From Vibrio superstes (GTDB taxonomy: Bacteria > Pseudomonadota > Gammaproteobacteria > Enterobacterales > Vibrionaceae), in the NCBI RefSeq assembly GCF_003569005.1, contig NZ_BCUR01000001.1, positions 62,001 to 126,000 of the forward strand: a DNA stretch of 64,000 bases, written 5' to 3'. Below the pieces are notes generated by a model. The model saw only the letters and a list, made by a program, of their open reading frames with translations. It was not told where the DNA came from and made no database searches. The position numbers were made by a program, and so were the translations under genes. Numbering within the stretch: position 1 is the first letter of the stretch; each line of letters begins with the position of its first letter. Shown one piece after another: positions 63,943-64,000 of the stretch.

Positions 63943-64000
63943 ATGAGATTACTTCTATTATGGCTTATGTCATTGCTATTGTTTGCTGGTCAAACTCTTG
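63943..64000 (+). CDS. Start of an exported protein (partial)
   Basis: ATG 63943 follows the strong ribosome site AAAGGAGG. The 19 visible residues, MRLLLLWLMSLLLFAGQTL, are a signal peptide or membrane anchor. The gene continues beyond the window and cannot be named. Confidence 0.75.
   Translation, partial: MRLLLLWLMSLLLFAGQTL

Overview
The window reads as a piece of a Vibrio-type gammaproteobacterial chromosome. Gene order pntA-pntB-vxrA-vxrB and a nearby ddl match, from memory, the second chromosome of Vibrio cholerae (VCA0563 onward). Other marker families agree: FabV, DUF3389, GlyGly-CTERM protease, YgbA and RavA-ViaA. No rRNA, tRNA, prophage or CRISPR was seen. Nearly all of the sequence is compact housekeeping and stress genes; the unusual content is in the intergenic DNA.

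Layout. 1-5 kb: end of the transhydrogenase genes, then the VxrAB two-component operon (cell-wall stress and type VI secretion control). 5-9 kb: a VOC-fold protein, a poorly coding stretch, a purine permease preceded by a PurR-like operator and a guanine-class riboswitch, and yciH. 9-14.5 kb: an odd tyrosine recombinase, a secreted GlyGly-CTERM serine protease lying between two inverted repeats, ddl and a SPOR lipoprotein. 14.6-22 kb: a Pat-like acetyltransferase, a LysR regulator, an unlisted 25-residue membrane protein, galE, the pxpABC 5-oxoprolinase operon and a cluster of DnaA boxes. 22-31 kb: YbbP/YbbA ABC system, tesA, fabV, a degenerate EAL protein and an ABC-class ATPase. 31-36 kb: viaA-ravA, a Nudix hydrolase and ltaE.

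36.4-37.4 kb: a strict 80-bp tandem array (12 complete units) made of paired, oppositely oriented REP-like palindromes. It fills the whole gap between ltaE and a DEAD-box helicase gene. A diverged single pair lies at 46.8 kb, again just 3' of a DEAD-box helicase gene.

37-53.8 kb: helicase, AcpH, AraC regulator and MATE pump, DUF1439 lipoprotein, thioesterase, PgpB, HDAC-like deacetylase, RhlE-like helicase, YgbA with a probable NsrR site, and the Yej peptide transporter, whose ATPase gene is separated from the rest. 53.8-64 kb: a MITE-like element directly before selO, small envelope proteins, a probable pseudogene, an SgrR-like regulator, a thioesterase with DUF3389, an M48 lipoprotein protease, PhnA/YjdM, a CvrA-type K+/H+ antiporter and the start of one more exported protein.

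Functional themes are envelope stress and remodelling (Vxr, Ddl, PgpB, M48, SPOR), nutrient uptake (purines, oligopeptides, 5-oxoproline) and RNA/protein quality control (two helicases, RavA-ViaA, SelO). All functional names come from reading motifs and from remembered family knowledge; no database search was run.
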